The notes: a model not told the origin generated them from the sequence alone. A stretch of DNA of 64,000 bases from Nocardia brevicatena NBRC 12119 (GCF_000308495.1 NZ_BAFU01000012.1:1-64000); one strand, 5' to 3'. Shown: positions 45,526 to 55,994, numbered from the stretch's first letter. A program made the numbers and translations.

Positions 45526-46769
45526 GCGAACGCGGCCACGACCAGCGCGCCGAATGTGACGAGCACATAGCTGCTGCCGAGCAACTGCTGCCACAGTGCC
45601 CAGTCGAGTTCCCGATCGGCCCGATGCGGTAGCACCCACTGCGGGCCGATCAGGAATATGACGGTGAGCACGGCCGCCGCCCCGAGCGCCACTCGACCCG
45701 CTCGGCGCACGTCGGCGCCGTCGCTTCTGCGCACGAGGGCGTCCGCCACGACCAGCAGTGCCGGCGCGAGCCACACCCAGTGATGCGACCACGACACCGG
45801 GGACACCAATAGGATGGCCGCGGCGTTGACCAGTAGGGCCGGGACCACGGCATCCACCGAGAGCAGCCGGTGCATCCACAGCGCCGCCAGGCCGACCGCG
45901 ACCATCGCGAGGCCGAGCCAGATCAGTGTCGCCGCCGAATCCGAGACGCCGAGTCGGAACGCGAACCCCTTGAGCGACTGGTTGCCCGCGTAATACGGCG
46001 GGCCGATCCGGTTGGTATCGGCCAGTGTGTGGAACCAGTACTCGGTCGAATCGCTGGGGAACAGCAGATAGGCGACACCGATCGCGCCGAGGGCGGAGAC
46101 CACCACGGTGCCGGCCGCCTTCCAGTCCCGACGCAGCAGGAAGAACAGCAGGAAGCCGGCGGGAACCAGTTTCACCGAGGCCGCGATGCCGATCAGCAGA
46201 CCCCGCGGCCAGAACGGCGTGCGGGCCAGACAGTCGAGCGCGACGGCGGCCATCAGCACCAGATTGATCTGGCCGAAGCCGAAGGTCTGTCGGATCGGTT
46301 CGAACACCTGGCTCACCGCCACGGCACCGATCACCAGCGGTAGCAGCGCGGTCCGGTCCAGTTCCGGCCGCAACCGGCCGAGCACCAGCCACAGGGTGAT
46401 TCCCAGGGCCGATACCGAGGTCGCCAGCACCACCAGCTCGGCCATACCCAGTGGCATCAGTGCGAGCGGAGCGAAGAACAGTGCGGCCAACGGGGGATAG
46501 GTGAAGGGCAGTCCGATTCCGGCGACGGGCGGCAGCGGGCCGTACAGGTCGTTGCCGTCCAACCAGGCACGGGCGCCGTTGCGATACACCTGGAGGTCGA
46601 TATAGCCGTCCCACCAGTTCGCCAGCCAGGAGATCAGCGCGGACAGCAGGAACAGTGCCAGGGCGGCGGTCAACCATTGCCGGCGCCGTGCCTGCATCGG
46701 GGAGTCCGCCCGCGCGTCATCGGTGAGCTCCGGTCCCGTGGAGCCGGTGTACCCCGATCTATCGTCCAT
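45474..46769 (-). CDS. GT87-family polyprenyl-phosphate-mannose mannosyltransferase
   Basis: A 431-residue multi-pass membrane protein (about 10-12 hydrophobic segments) of the DUF2029/GT87 family. The first extracytoplasmic loop has [19 protein letters not shown], with the acidic residue typical of GT-C catalysis. Such enzymes add alpha-1,2-mannose during phosphatidylinositol-mannoside, lipomannan or arabinomannan synthesis. Which step is served here is unclear. A fragment of its 3' part is repeated in inverse orientation at 43851-43976. Confidence 0.85.
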   Translation of the reverse strand: MDDRSGYTGSTGPELTDDARADSPMQARRRQWLTAALALFLLSALISWLANWWDGYIDLQVYRNGARAWLDGNDLYGPLPPVAGIGLPFTYPPLAALFFAPLALMPLGMAELVVLATSVSALGITLWLVLGRLRPELDRTALLPLVIGAVAVSQVFEPIRQTFGFGQINLVLMAAVALDCLARTPFWPRGLLIGIAASVKLVPAGFLLFFLLRRDWKAAGTVVVSALGAIGVAYLLFPSDSTEYWFHTLADTNRIGPPYYAGNQSLKGFAFRLGVSDSAATLIWLGLAMVAVGLAALWMHRLLSVDAVVPALLVNAAAILLVSPVSWSHHWVWLAPALLVVADALVRRSDGADVRRAGRVALGAAAVLTVIFLIGPQWVLPHRADRELDWALWQQLLGSSYVLVTFGALVVAAFAYRPAVSGVRKAASAAA

Positions 46770-46852
46770 TCGGGAAAGGGTAACGGGCCTCGCCCGGTCC
46801 CTGTGCGCAACGTCCTCGCCCGGCCCCTGAGCAGGTGGGTTTTCCGCGACAG

Positions 46853-46858
46853 TAGACT
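46853..46858 (+). promoter_or_regulatory. possible purL -10 element
   Basis: TAGACT fits the actinobacterial -10 consensus, 101 bp before the purL start and in the divergent gap with the GT87 gene. No clear -35 box is visible. Confidence 0.3.
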
Positions 46859-46958
46859 CACAGGCGTATTTCGCGACAAGCCGGCAGCACCGACGCATCG
46901 CTGCGGCGGGCCCGCGGGTTGTCCTCCCATGCCTGGCCGAAAGGACCTTGGTAATCCC

Positions 46959-49250
46959 GTGAGTGAGCAGGTCGATACCGTCGCCACCGCCGCAGCCACC
47001 CCGGACACGCCGCAGCCGTACGCCGAGCTCGGCCTGAAGGACGACGAGTACGCCCGGATCCGGGAGATCCTCGGGCGCCGACCCACCGATGCCGAGTTGG
47101 CCATGTACTCGGTGATGTGGAGCGAGCACTGCTCGTACAAGTCGTCGAAGGTGCATCTGCGCTATTTCGGCGAAACCACCACCGACGAGATGCGCGCGTC
47201 CATGCTCGCCGGTATCGGCGAGAACGCGGGCGTGGTGGATATCGGTGACGGTTGGGCCGTCACCTTCAAGGTGGAAAGCCACAACCATCCGTCCTATGTC
47301 GAGCCGTATCAGGGCGCGGCCACCGGTGTCGGCGGTATCGTCCGCGACATCATGGCCATGGGCGCCCGCCCGATCGCGGTGATGGACCAGCTGCGCTTCG
47401 GCGCCGCGGATGCCGCCGACACCCGCCGGGTGGTCGACGGGGTGGTCCGCGGGATCGGCGGCTACGGCAACTCGCTGGGCCTGCCCAATATCGGCGGCGA
47501 GACCGTCTTCGATGCCTCTTATCAGGGCAATCCGCTGGTCAACGCGCTGTGTGCCGGTGTTATGCGGGTGGAGGACCTGCATCTGGCCTTCGCGTCCGGG
47601 GTTGGGAACAAGATCATCCTGTTCGGTGCGCGCACCGGTCTGGACGGGATTGGCGGTGTATCGGTCCTCGCTTCGGACACCTTCTCCGGCGACGAGTCCG
47701 GCACCGGCCGCAAGAAACTGCCCAGCGTGCAGGTGGGTGACCCGTTTACCGAGAAGGTGCTCATCGAATGCTGTCTGGAGCTGTACGCGGCCGGGTTGGT
47801 CGTCGGCATCCAGGACCTGGGCGGTGCGGGCCTGTCGTGCGCCACGTCCGAACTCGCCGCCGCCGGTGATGGCGGTATGCGGATCGAGTTGGACAGGGTA
47901 CCGCTGCGGGCGGCCGATATGACACCGGCGGAAATCCTGTCCAGCGAATCGCAGGAACGGATGTGCGCGGTGGTCGCCCCGGAGAACGTGGACGCCTTCC
48001 TCGCGGTCTGCCGTAAGTGGGATGTGCTCGCCACCGTGATCGGCGAGGTCACCGACGGTGACCGGCTAGTGGTGACCTGGCACGGTGAAACCGTGGTGGA
48101 TGTGCCGCCGCGCACCGTCGCACACGAGGGTCCGGTCTACGAACGCCCGGTGCGGCGCCCCGACGACCAGGACACCCTCAACGCCGCCGGCCCCGAGGAC
48201 CTGCCCCGCCCGAAAACCGCCGACGAATTGCGCGAAACTCTGCTGCGGATGGTCTCCGGTCCCCAGCTGTGCAGCCGCCGCTGGATCACCGAGCAGTACG
48301 ACCGCTATGTGCGCGGCAACACCGTGCTCGCCGAATACGCCGACGCCGGCATGATCCGGGTCGACGAGCGGACCGGACGCGGTATCGCCCTGGCCACCGA
48401 CGCCTCGGGCCGCTACACCAAACTCGACCCCTACGCCGGTGCGCAACTGGCCCTCGCCGAGGCCTACCGCAATGTGGCCACCACCGGGGCCACACCCAAG
48501 GCGGTCACCAACTGCCTGAACTTCGGCTCTCCGGAGGACCCCGGGGTTATGTGGCAGTTCCGGGAGGCCGTGCGCGGGCTCGCCGATGGATGCGTGGCGC
48601 TGGGCATCCCGGTCACCGGTGGCAATGTCAGCTTCTACAACCAGACCGGCCAGGTCGCCATCCTGCCCACCCCGGTTGTCGGCGTACTCGGCGTCATCGA
48701 CGATGTGCACCGTCGCATTCCGACCGGGCTGGGCCTGGAACCGGGCGAAACACTGATCCTGCTCGGTGACACCCGTGACGAATTCGGCGGCTCCATCTGG
48801 GCGCAGGTCGCCCACGATCATCTGGGCGGACTGCCGCCCACGGTCGACTTCGCCCGGGAGAAGCTGCTGGCGGAGGTGCTCACCGCCGGCTCGCGGGACG
48901 GCATGATCAGCGCCGCGCACGATCTGTCCGAGGGTGGGCTGGCCCAGGCCGTGGTCGAGGCCGCGCTGGCCGGCGAAACCGGTTGCCGCATCCTGCTTCC
49001 CGAGGACGCGGACCCGTTCGTCACCCTGTTCTCCGAATCGGCGGGACGAGTGCTGGTGGCGGTGCCGCGTTCGGAGGAGACCCGTTTCACCCGCATGTGC
49101 ACCGCTCGGCAGCTGCCGTGGGTGCGGATCGGCGTGGTGGACCAGGGCTCGGATTCGATCGAGGTCCAGGGACAGTTCTCCATCCCCATGGACGAACTCC
49201 GCACCGCCTACGAAGGCACCCTCCCCACCCTTTTCGGCAAGGAAGCCTGA
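46959..49250 (+). CDS. purL: FGAM synthase large subunit PurL
   Basis: A 763-residue small-type PurL, the AIRS/PurM-fold synthetase component. [36 protein letters not shown] and [10 protein letters not shown] are diagnostic. The start is taken as GTG 46959 ([11 protein letters not shown]...), with AAGGA 13 nt upstream; ATG 46929 is the alternative. It works with PurS and PurQ encoded at 42.8-43.7 kb. Confidence 0.96.
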   Translation: MSEQVDTVATAAATPDTPQPYAELGLKDDEYARIREILGRRPTDAELAMYSVMWSEHCSYKSSKVHLRYFGETTTDEMRASMLAGIGENAGVVDIGDGWAVTFKVESHNHPSYVEPYQGAATGVGGIVRDIMAMGARPIAVMDQLRFGAADAADTRRVVDGVVRGIGGYGNSLGLPNIGGETVFDASYQGNPLVNALCAGVMRVEDLHLAFASGVGNKIILFGARTGLDGIGGVSVLASDTFSGDESGTGRKKLPSVQVGDPFTEKVLIECCLELYAAGLVVGIQDLGGAGLSCATSELAAAGDGGMRIELDRVPLRAADMTPAEILSSESQERMCAVVAPENVDAFLAVCRKWDVLATVIGEVTDGDRLVVTWHGETVVDVPPRTVAHEGPVYERPVRRPDDQDTLNAAGPEDLPRPKTADELRETLLRMVSGPQLCSRRWITEQYDRYVRGNTVLAEYADAGMIRVDERTGRGIALATDASGRYTKLDPYAGAQLALAEAYRNVATTGATPKAVTNCLNFGSPEDPGVMWQFREAVRGLADGCVALGIPVTGGNVSFYNQTGQVAILPTPVVGVLGVIDDVHRRIPTGLGLEPGETLILLGDTRDEFGGSIWAQVAHDHLGGLPPTVDFAREKLLAEVLTAGSRDGMISAAHDLSEGGLAQAVVEAALAGETGCRILLPEDADPFVTLFSESAGRVLVAVPRSEETRFTRMCTARQLPWVRIGVVDQGSDSIEVQGQFSIPMDELRTAYEGTLPTLFGKEA

Positions 49251-49365
49251 GCCCCGCACTTTCGCCCCACCGAAGCCGCCCCGCCGCCGCCTCCGTCGGA
49301 CTTGCTTCCGTCGGGACCCACCCCGCCGGAAACCGACCCGTCGGGGGCCTCGCCGTCGAGGCCCC

Positions 49366-49460
49366 GTTCGCGGCCCGGCTCGGGTTTCCGTGCCCGCAGC
49401 GTAACGGCCGAAGGCCGAAGTCGCGGGCACGGAAACCCGAGCCACAGGGGGGCCGCGAAC
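49366..49460. repeat. large composite palindrome downstream of purL
   Basis: A perfect 21-bp inner stem (49377-49397 with 49423-49443) continues into an 11-bp outer stem (49366-49376 with 49450-49460) across a 6-nt bulge on one side. The apical part is 25 nt with nested GGCC repeats. It has the same plan as 43711-43807. It lies 116 bp after the purL stop codon. Confidence 0.75.
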
Positions 49461-49506
49461 ACGACCGCGCGAAGCGCGGTCCATAGATACAGCCATACTG
49501 GGTTGT

Positions 49507-51243
49507 GTGCTCGAGACGGCCGATACCATCACCCGGCTGCGGATCCGCGGCGTCGCGATGGTTCGGCGTACCGAGCGGATCATCGATCTGAACTATGTCG
49601 GGCTCGTGGTCGCCACGGCCTTCTTCGCTCTCTCGGTGACCCCGTCGTTGCTGCCGCGCGATTGGATGTTCCAGGGGTTGATCAGCGGAATCAACGCCGC
49701 GATCGGGTACGGCGTGGGATGTGTCCTGGAATGGCTGTTCCGGCTGTGGGTCCGGCCGCGGCTGCGGGGTATCTCCATCCCGCCCACCTGGACCCGCTAC
49801 GCGGTGAAATCCGCCGTACTGATCAGCTGCGGTCTCAGCGCCGCGTACATGCTGGTGCACTCGGCGAGTTGGCAGCGGGAGATCACCGCGCTGATGGGAA
49901 TGGAGGGCACCACCACACCGGCCTATCTGCGCACCGGTGGGCTGAGTATGACGGTGGGGGTGTTGGTGGTCGCGGGCTACCGCACGATGCGCGAACTGGT
50001 TCTGTTCCTGGCCCGGCAGCTCAACCGCTGGGTGCGGGTGCCACGCGCGCTCGCGCCGGCCGCGGGGCTGCTGCTGCTGGCGCTGCTGGTGGTGACACTG
50101 TTCAACGGCGTCGCCTCCCGGGTGTTCTTCGCGGCCGCGAATTCGGCGTTCAGCGTGCGTAACCACCACACCTCCGAATACGCGGTGCAACCGCAGGCGC
50201 CGGAGCGGTCGGGCAGCCCGCAATCGCTGGCCGATTGGGACACCCTCGGTTTCGAGGGCCGCTGGTTCGTCTCCCACGGGCCCGACGCCGAGCGGATCTC
50301 CTGGGTCACCGGCCGACCCGCGAAGGAACCGATCCGGGCCTATGCGGGCCTGGAATCCGCCGAGGAGGGACAGACCCAGGCGGAGTTGGCGGTCGCCGAA
50401 CTGGAGCGGGCGGGTGCTTTCGACCGGCAAGTGCTCGTCGTCGTCACCACCACGGGGACCGGCTGGGTGAACACGATGGCGGCCGAGGCGATCGAATACA
50501 TGTACGGCGGCGACAGCGCGATCGTCGCCACCCAGTACTCGTATCTCCCCAGTGCGCTGTCGTTCCTGGCGGATCGCGGGAAGGTCGCGGTCGCGGGCCG
50601 GGAACTGTTCGACGCCGTGCATCGGCATTGGGCCGCTCGTCCGCCCCGGGCCCGGCCCAAACTGCTGGTGTACGGGGAGAGTTTGGGTTCCCAGGGTTCG
50701 GAGGCCGCATTCGACGGGCTGGCCGATCTGCGGGCGAAGGTGGACGGCGCGCTCTGGGTGGGGCCGCCCAATTCGAACCGGTTGTGGCGACAGTTCGTCA
50801 TCCGCCGCGATCCCGGTTCCCGGGAGGTGCAGCCGATCTACGCGGACGGCCTGGTGGTTCGCTTCGCCGCCGACCGTGACGAACTCGCGCGCCCGGGACC
50901 GGAATGGCGGGTGCCTCGTATCGCCTACCTGCAGCATCCGTCCGATCCGATCGTGTGGTGGTCGCCGGACCTGATTTTCTCCCGCCCGGACTGGCTGTCC
51001 GAACCACGCGGCGTGGATGTGTCGCCCCGGATGCGTTGGGCGCCGTTCGTGACGTTCTGGCAGGTGAGCGCGGATCTCACCAACGCGCAGGGGGTCAGTT
51101 ACGGACACGGTCACCGCTACGGCAGCCTGGTGTTGGACGCCTGGGCCGCCGTGAGCCGGCCGCCGGATTGGAATCCCGAACTGGCCGAGCGCATCCGGGT
51201 ACAGATCGCGGCCGCCGAGTCCTACGAGCGGGAGGTGAAATGA
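49507..51243 (+). CDS. membrane alpha/beta-hydrolase (Abhydrolase_9 type)
   Basis: A 578-residue protein with four or five N-terminal membrane segments (about 28-220) and a C-terminal hydrolase domain. The nucleophile elbow is GESLGSQGS; VVTTTGTGWVN is the family's conserved strand-loop. GVSYGHGHRYG near the end may supply the catalytic His. Actinobacterial members of this family are uncharacterised. The start is GTG 49507. It overlaps the CPBP gene by ATGA, so the two membrane proteins are coupled. Confidence 0.8.
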   Translation: MLETADTITRLRIRGVAMVRRTERIIDLNYVGLVVATAFFALSVTPSLLPRDWMFQGLISGINAAIGYGVGCVLEWLFRLWVRPRLRGISIPPTWTRYAVKSAVLISCGLSAAYMLVHSASWQREITALMGMEGTTTPAYLRTGGLSMTVGVLVVAGYRTMRELVLFLARQLNRWVRVPRALAPAAGLLLLALLVVTLFNGVASRVFFAAANSAFSVRNHHTSEYAVQPQAPERSGSPQSLADWDTLGFEGRWFVSHGPDAERISWVTGRPAKEPIRAYAGLESAEEGQTQAELAVAELERAGAFDRQVLVVVTTTGTGWVNTMAAEAIEYMYGGDSAIVATQYSYLPSALSFLADRGKVAVAGRELFDAVHRHWAARPPRARPKLLVYGESLGSQGSEAAFDGLADLRAKVDGALWVGPPNSNRLWRQFVIRRDPGSREVQPIYADGLVVRFAADRDELARPGPEWRVPRIAYLQHPSDPIVWWSPDLIFSRPDWLSEPRGVDVSPRMRWAPFVTFWQVSADLTNAQGVSYGHGHRYGSLVLDAWAAVSRPPDWNPELAERIRVQIAAAESYEREVK

Positions 51244-51962
51244 CGGGTCCGGCCCGGACGGTCGCCGCGGTGGCCGCGCCGCTGGTGTGGAGCAATCTGT
51301 TGCTGCCCCGGCTGAAGCTCGGCCATCGCGGGCGCACGGCGGCGAACGCTGCCGCCGCCACTTGCTACGCGGTGGTCTTTCGGGCGCGGCCCCACTGGGC
51401 GTCGGCCCAAGGCCTGCGCTATGGGCTGGGCTGTGCCGCAGTGGTCGTCGCTGGATACGCCGCGGCCACCGCGATCGCCCCGCTGCGGCGGGTGGTGGGT
51501 GGTGCCGGTGAGCGCGCTCCCGATATGGGCACTGTCGAATGGGTCGGGGTTCATATCCCGATCGGCACGGTGTATACCGAGGAACTCGTCTTTCGCGCCA
51601 CTCTGGACCCCCTGCTCGACAAGACGTTCGGCGAGCGTGTCGGCGCCGTATTGGGCGCGTCGGCCTTCGGGCTCTGGCATATTCATCCCGCGCGCAGTGC
51701 GGGCGACAGCGTGCCGGGCACCGTCGCCTTCACCACCGCCGCCGGTCTGGTTCTCGGCGCGCTGCGCCGTCGCGCCGACAGCGCGACCGCTCCCGCGCTG
51801 CTGCACTGGGCTGTCAATGCGGGTGGCGTACTCGCGGCGCGGACGGTACGCCGATATTCCGGCGGGCCGGCCGGCATGGCGGCGAACCACCACGTCCGAG
51901 ACGGCTCTACGGGTCCGAGGGCCGGTATGGGGGACCCACCGCGGCGGCCGGGTACGGCGTGA
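51240..51962 (+). CDS. CPBP-family intramembrane metalloprotease (Abi-type)
   Basis: A 240-residue membrane protein with the CPBP motifs EELVFR (motif 1), FGLWHIHP (motif 2) and HWAVN (motif 3). Relatives process prenylated or bacteriocin-like substrates. The ATG at 51240 overlaps the preceding stop; earlier in-frame starts lie in the hydrolase gene. The C-terminal 30 residues are disordered. Confidence 0.85.
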   Translation: MTGPARTVAAVAAPLVWSNLLLPRLKLGHRGRTAANAAAATCYAVVFRARPHWASAQGLRYGLGCAAVVVAGYAAATAIAPLRRVVGGAGERAPDMGTVEWVGVHIPIGTVYTEELVFRATLDPLLDKTFGERVGAVLGASAFGLWHIHPARSAGDSVPGTVAFTTAAGLVLGALRRRADSATAPALLHWAVNAGGVLAARTVRRYSGGPAGMAANHHVRDGSTGPRAGMGDPPRRPGTA

Positions 51963-52010
51963 TCGCGGCGTTGTTCGGCACGATCGGGAAGATGGTGACA
52001 CACTGCGCCG

Positions 52011-52520
52011 GTGAAGTTGATCGACTGTGACGGATACGGTGTGGAACTGGCAGTCGCCGACTATCAGTTTCCGGAACACACCGATCCGCGGATTCGGTAC
52101 AGCTGGTTGGTGATCGCCGGTTCCGCGTACTGCCCTCTGGGAAACTGGTCCTTTCGCTGGCAGGCACTGACGCTCGACGACGCGGTCGAGCTCGGCCACT
52201 GGCTACGGCGCCTCGCGGAGCACGATATCGGCGCGGTGGATGGCCGCGACGGTACGGCCGGTGCCGCGAAACTGGCGTTCACCGAACCCAACCTGACCTT
52301 CGCCTCCGGCCGGTGCGCCGAGGGGGATATCGACCTGCATATCGGCCTGGATCTGGAGTTCTCGCCGCCGTGGCGGAAACGGACGAGCGCCGGCGATCCG
52401 TCCGTCGTCACCGTCCGACTCGCTCCGCAGGCGGTTGCGACGGCGGCGGCCGAATGGACCGCCGAGGTGGACGGCTACCTCCCACCGGGCGGGCGGTTAC
52501 CGCGGTGGACGGCACGGTGA
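52011..52520 (+). CDS. WapI-family immunity-protein-like protein
   Basis: A 169-residue protein. The order of a strand with VADYQFPE, the YSWLVIAGSA strand, a helix LDDAVELGHWLRRLAE, then FTEPNLTFASGR and LDLEFSPPW matches WapI-like immunity proteins as I remember them. No polymorphic toxin gene is adjacent, so it may be an orphan or serve another role. The start is GTG 52011. Family assignment is from memory. Confidence 0.6.
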   Translation: MKLIDCDGYGVELAVADYQFPEHTDPRIRYSWLVIAGSAYCPLGNWSFRWQALTLDDAVELGHWLRRLAEHDIGAVDGRDGTAGAAKLAFTEPNLTFASGRCAEGDIDLHIGLDLEFSPPWRKRTSAGDPSVVTVRLAPQAVATAAAEWTAEVDGYLPPGGRLPRWTAR

Positions 52521-52647
52521 AATATCCGTGCCGAGTGTGTCCCCGCGCGCTGCGGGGTGGCTCCGGCCGCCGGGCCCGAGCCCGGTCTCGTGGCCGGGCG
52601 ACCAGGGCCTGGAGCGCGGCCGGCGGTTCAGGCCCTACAGTGGTGGG

Positions 52648-53754
52648 GTGGTCGTCGAACCCAGCCCTGTTCTAGCGGTACCGGGAGCGGTCGCCGCCGC
52701 GCCCGACTCCCCCGACGCCGCCGTGGCATGGCATTACGGGGATCCACTCGGTGAGCAGCGTGCGGCGGTCGAGCGGGTGGCGGTCGTGGATCGCTCGCAT
52801 CGCTTCGTCCTCACCATCGGCGGCGCCGAACGGCTCGGTTGGCTGCACACCATCTCCAGCCAGCATGTCGCCGACCTCGCCGACGGCCAGTCGGCGGAAA
52901 ACCTGGACCTCGATCAGAACGGTCGGGTCCTGCACCATTTCGTCCTCACCGAACTGGACGGCACGGTATGGGTCGATACCGAGGCCGAGCGCGGTCCCGA
53001 CCTGCTGAACTTTCTCACCAGAATGGTCTTCTGGGCCGATGCCCGACCGAGTGCGGCCACCGACCATGCCGTCCTGAGCCTGCTCGGCCCGCGTGTCGAC
53101 ACGCTGACCGGGACGCTCGGTATCGACCGGCTGCCGGACGAGAAGGCCGTACCGCTGCCCGGTGGCGGTTTCCTGCGCCGAATGGCCTGGCCGACCGCGG
53201 ACTCCTTCGATCTCGTCGTGCCGCGTGAGCAGCTGGGTCGGCGGTGGTCCGAGCTCACCGCGGCGGGTGCCGAACCGGCGGGGTCCTGGGCCTTCGAGGC
53301 GCTGCGGGTGGCCGCGGTGCGGCCGCGGATCGGCCTCGACACCGACGACCGGACCATTCCGCACGAGGTGAACTGGATCGGCGGTCCGGACGAGCACGGC
53401 GCCGTCCACCTGAACAAGGGCTGCTATCGCGGTCAGGAGACCGTCGCCCGCGTGCACAATCTGGGCAAACCCCCGCGCCGACTGGTGCTGCTGCACCTGG
53501 ACGGTTCCACCGATGAGCGCCCGGCCGTGGGCGAGGCGGTCACCGCGGGGGGTCGCGCCGTCGGCAGGCTCGGTACCGTCGTCGACCACTACGAGCTCGG
53601 GCCCATTGCGCTCGCGCTGGTGAAACGTGCCGTACCGGTCGACACCCGTCTCGCGGTCGGGTCGATGGCCGCCGCCATCGACCCTGATTCGGTGGTCGAC
53701 GACAATACTCCGCAGGCCGGTCGGCAGGCGGTCGAACGACTGCGCGGCCGCTGA
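52648..53754 (+). CDS. ygfZ: YgfZ/GcvT-domain folate-binding protein
   Basis: A 368-residue tetrahydrofolate-binding protein of the YgfZ (IBA57) family, which supports Fe-S cluster enzymes. The signature KGCYRGQE is present, with RPRIGLDTDDRTIPHE before it. The start is GTG 52648. It is followed after 102 bp by a MOSC gene in the same direction. Confidence 0.9.
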   Translation: MVVEPSPVLAVPGAVAAAPDSPDAAVAWHYGDPLGEQRAAVERVAVVDRSHRFVLTIGGAERLGWLHTISSQHVADLADGQSAENLDLDQNGRVLHHFVLTELDGTVWVDTEAERGPDLLNFLTRMVFWADARPSAATDHAVLSLLGPRVDTLTGTLGIDRLPDEKAVPLPGGGFLRRMAWPTADSFDLVVPREQLGRRWSELTAAGAEPAGSWAFEALRVAAVRPRIGLDTDDRTIPHEVNWIGGPDEHGAVHLNKGCYRGQETVARVHNLGKPPRRLVLLHLDGSTDERPAVGEAVTAGGRAVGRLGTVVDHYELGPIALALVKRAVPVDTRLAVGSMAAAIDPDSVVDDNTPQAGRQAVERLRGR

Positions 53755-53856
53755 TCGGTGGCGGCCGATACCGACCCGGCCGGGCCGGGAGAAGACCACG
53801 GACGCCCGGACCGATTCCGCGGCCACGGCGGGACCGGGGGAGAGGAGTGTGCGCCG

Positions 53857-54615
53857 ATGCGGGTCGGTGATACCGGATGGGTATTGGACGTCTGCGTGGT
53901 GCACGCCGAGGTGACGGTGCCGGGACGGGTGGGACGCAGTGCCATCGACAAACGGCCGGTGCTCGGGCGGGTGGCGGCGCGCCGGCTCGGATTGGTCGGC
54001 GATCATGTCTGCAATACCGAGTATCACGGTGGGGTGGACCAGGCGGTATACGCCTACGCCGAGGAGGATGCGCGCGGTTGGGCCGACGAACTCGGGCGGG
54101 AGCTGCCCAGCGGCTGGTTCGGGGAGAATCTGCGGCTCGGCGGACTGCCGGTGAGCGACGCGGTGGTCGGTGCGCACTGGGTGATCGGCGACGCGCTGTT
54201 CGAGGTGAGCGCGCCTCGGGTGCCGTGCGCGACATTCGGGTATTGGAGTGGGGAGCGGCAGTGGGTGCGCCGGTTCGCCCTGCGCGCGAACACGGGCTGC
54301 TACCTGCGGGTGCTCGAGGAAGGCGCCGTCGGGGCGGGCGATCGGGTCGAGATCGTCCATGTTCCCGAGCACGGGATCACCGTCCGCGATGTGTTTACCG
54401 GCCATGATCCCGCTCTGTTGGATCGCCTGCTCGTCGTGGAGCCCAGTATCTCCGACGATATCCGGACGCAGATCGCCCGCCGTGCCCGCCGCGGGTCCGG
54501 TACTGCCGCCTCCACGGGGGTTGACGGCGCGGACACGCGCGAGGGTGTCGGATCCGCCGGCGGGCAGCCGTCCTCGGGTGGGACGAATACGGCATCGGCG
54601 ACGGAGGTGCGGTGA
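53857..54615 (+). CDS. MOSC-domain protein
   Basis: A 252-residue YiiM-like MOSC protein (molybdenum cofactor sulfurase C-terminal domain). HGGVDQAVYAYAEEDARGW and PCATFGYWSG contain the family's conserved Cys region. AGAGGAG lies 9 nt before the ATG at 53857. The last 50 residues are low complexity. YiiM-like proteins act in N-hydroxylated base or sulfur-metal chemistry; the substrate is unknown here. Confidence 0.87.
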   Translation: MRVGDTGWVLDVCVVHAEVTVPGRVGRSAIDKRPVLGRVAARRLGLVGDHVCNTEYHGGVDQAVYAYAEEDARGWADELGRELPSGWFGENLRLGGLPVSDAVVGAHWVIGDALFEVSAPRVPCATFGYWSGERQWVRRFALRANTGCYLRVLEEGAVGAGDRVEIVHVPEHGITVRDVFTGHDPALLDRLLVVEPSISDDIRTQIARRARRGSGTAASTGVDGADTREGVGSAGGQPSSGGTNTASATEVR

Positions 54616-55568
54616 TGGGTGTCGAACTGGTCGAGGTGGTGCGGTCCGGATTCCGGGAATGCGTACACCGGGGATCGGTGGTGATCACCGGGCCGGACGG
54701 AGAAGCGGTCTTCGAGGCCGGCGAGGTGCACGTTCCGATCTATCCGCGCTCCACCAACAAGCCCTTGCAGGCGCTGGCTCTGCTCCGGCACGGCTTCGAC
54801 CCCGTCGACGAGCGGGAACTGGCCATCGCCATCGCCTCGCATACCGGGGAGCGGCACCATATCGAGCTGGTGCGGCGTCTGCTCGATCGGTATGGCTTCC
54901 ATGAACGCGATCTGGCCTGTCCGCCCGATCTCCCGGCCGACGAGGGGGCCCGGGCCGCGGTGGTGGTGCGCGGTGCGCGGCCGAACCCGATGTACATGAA
55001 CTGTTCCGGCAAACATGCCGCGATGCTGGCCACCTGCGCCGTGAACGGCTGGCCGACACACGACTACCCCGACGGCGCCCACCCCTTGCAGCGGGCGGTA
55101 CTCGAGGTGGTGACCGAGTTGACCGGTGAACCGGAGGCCGACCTGGGGATCGACGGTTGCGGTCTGCCTATCGTGCCGGTATCCCTGGTCAACCTGGCGC
55201 GGGCCTTCGCCGGCCTGGCCATCGCGGACGAGGGTTCCCGGCCGCGGCGAATCGCCGATGCGATCCGAGCGCATCCAGGCGTGATTTCCGGCACGAACGG
55301 GCCCGATCTGCTGGTCATGCGCGCCGTGCCGGGGCTGGTCTGCAAGGTCGGCGCCGATGGCGTGCACGCGGGGGCGCTCCCGGATGGAACCGCGTTCGCG
55401 TACAAGGTCGATGACGGTTCCGATCGGGCGAGAATCCCGCTGACCATGGCGATTCTGCATCGTATGGGCGTCGAATGGTCGGACGAATTGGCGGAGTTGG
55501 CCGCACCTCCGGTTCTCGGCGGCGGAGCACGTGTGGGTGTGATTCGGGCCATACCCGGAGTGCTCTAG
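54615..55568 (+). CDS. asparaginase (asparaginase II family)
   Basis: A 317-residue protein of the Asparaginase_II (PF06089-type) family, unrelated to the classical bacterial L-asparaginases. Markers are RSTNKPLQALALL, IASHTGERHH, MYMNCSGKHAAMLATC and SGTNGPD. GGAGG at 54603-54607 sits 7 nt before the ATG at 54615, which shares one base with the MOSC stop; GTG 54612 is an alternative. Confidence 0.87.
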   Translation: MGVELVEVVRSGFRECVHRGSVVITGPDGEAVFEAGEVHVPIYPRSTNKPLQALALLRHGFDPVDERELAIAIASHTGERHHIELVRRLLDRYGFHERDLACPPDLPADEGARAAVVVRGARPNPMYMNCSGKHAAMLATCAVNGWPTHDYPDGAHPLQRAVLEVVTELTGEPEADLGIDGCGLPIVPVSLVNLARAFAGLAIADEGSRPRRIADAIRAHPGVISGTNGPDLLVMRAVPGLVCKVGADGVHAGALPDGTAFAYKVDDGSDRARIPLTMAILHRMGVEWSDELAELAAPPVLGGGARVGVIRAIPGVL

Positions 55569-55743
55569 GACACCCCACCGCATGGCGAAACCCGGGCAAA
55601 CCGGCCCGGGAGGCGGGGTATCCCGGACTCGCGGAAGCGCGACGGCCGGACACGCGCTAAAGTGTCTGTCAGGAAGAGTATTAATTCGAACGGGGTCGCC
55701 ACCAATCCCCAGGCCGCCCCGCTGTGACGCGAGGGGGTCAGCC

Positions 55744-55953
55744 ATGGGTCGTGGCCGGGCTAAGGCAAAACAGACCAAGGTTGCTCGTGAGCTGAAGTAC
55801 AGCTCGCCGACGACCGACTTCGCGAGCCTTCAGCGCGAGCTGTCCGGTAGCACCAACTCCCGGCGGAGTGGTGTCCTGTCGGACGAGCACGACGTGGACG
55901 AGTCCTTGTCCCGCTGGAACGAGGACGACTACGACGACGACTGGCGCCGCTGA
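55744..55953 (+). CDS. DUF3073 protein
   Basis: A 69-residue, highly charged protein (MGRGRAKAKQTKVARELKYS...DDYDDDWRR) with a basic N-terminus and an acidic C-terminus. This family is conserved in actinobacteria and sits next to purM, as Rv0810c does. Its function is unknown. The upstream gap contains a possible -10 (TAAAGT, near 55658). Confidence 0.9.
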   Translation: MGRGRAKAKQTKVARELKYSSPTTDFASLQRELSGSTNSRRSGVLSDEHDVDESLSRWNEDDYDDDWRR

Positions 55954-55972
55954 CTCGGTGCACACAGGCTGG

Positions 55973-55994
55973 GGGGAGGCCGAAGGGCCTCCCC
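55973..55994 (+). terminator. hairpin after DUF3073 gene
   Basis: GGGGAGGCC (55973-55981) pairs with GGCCTCCCC (55986-55994) over a 4-nt loop, 19 nt past the stop codon. Confidence 0.75.
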
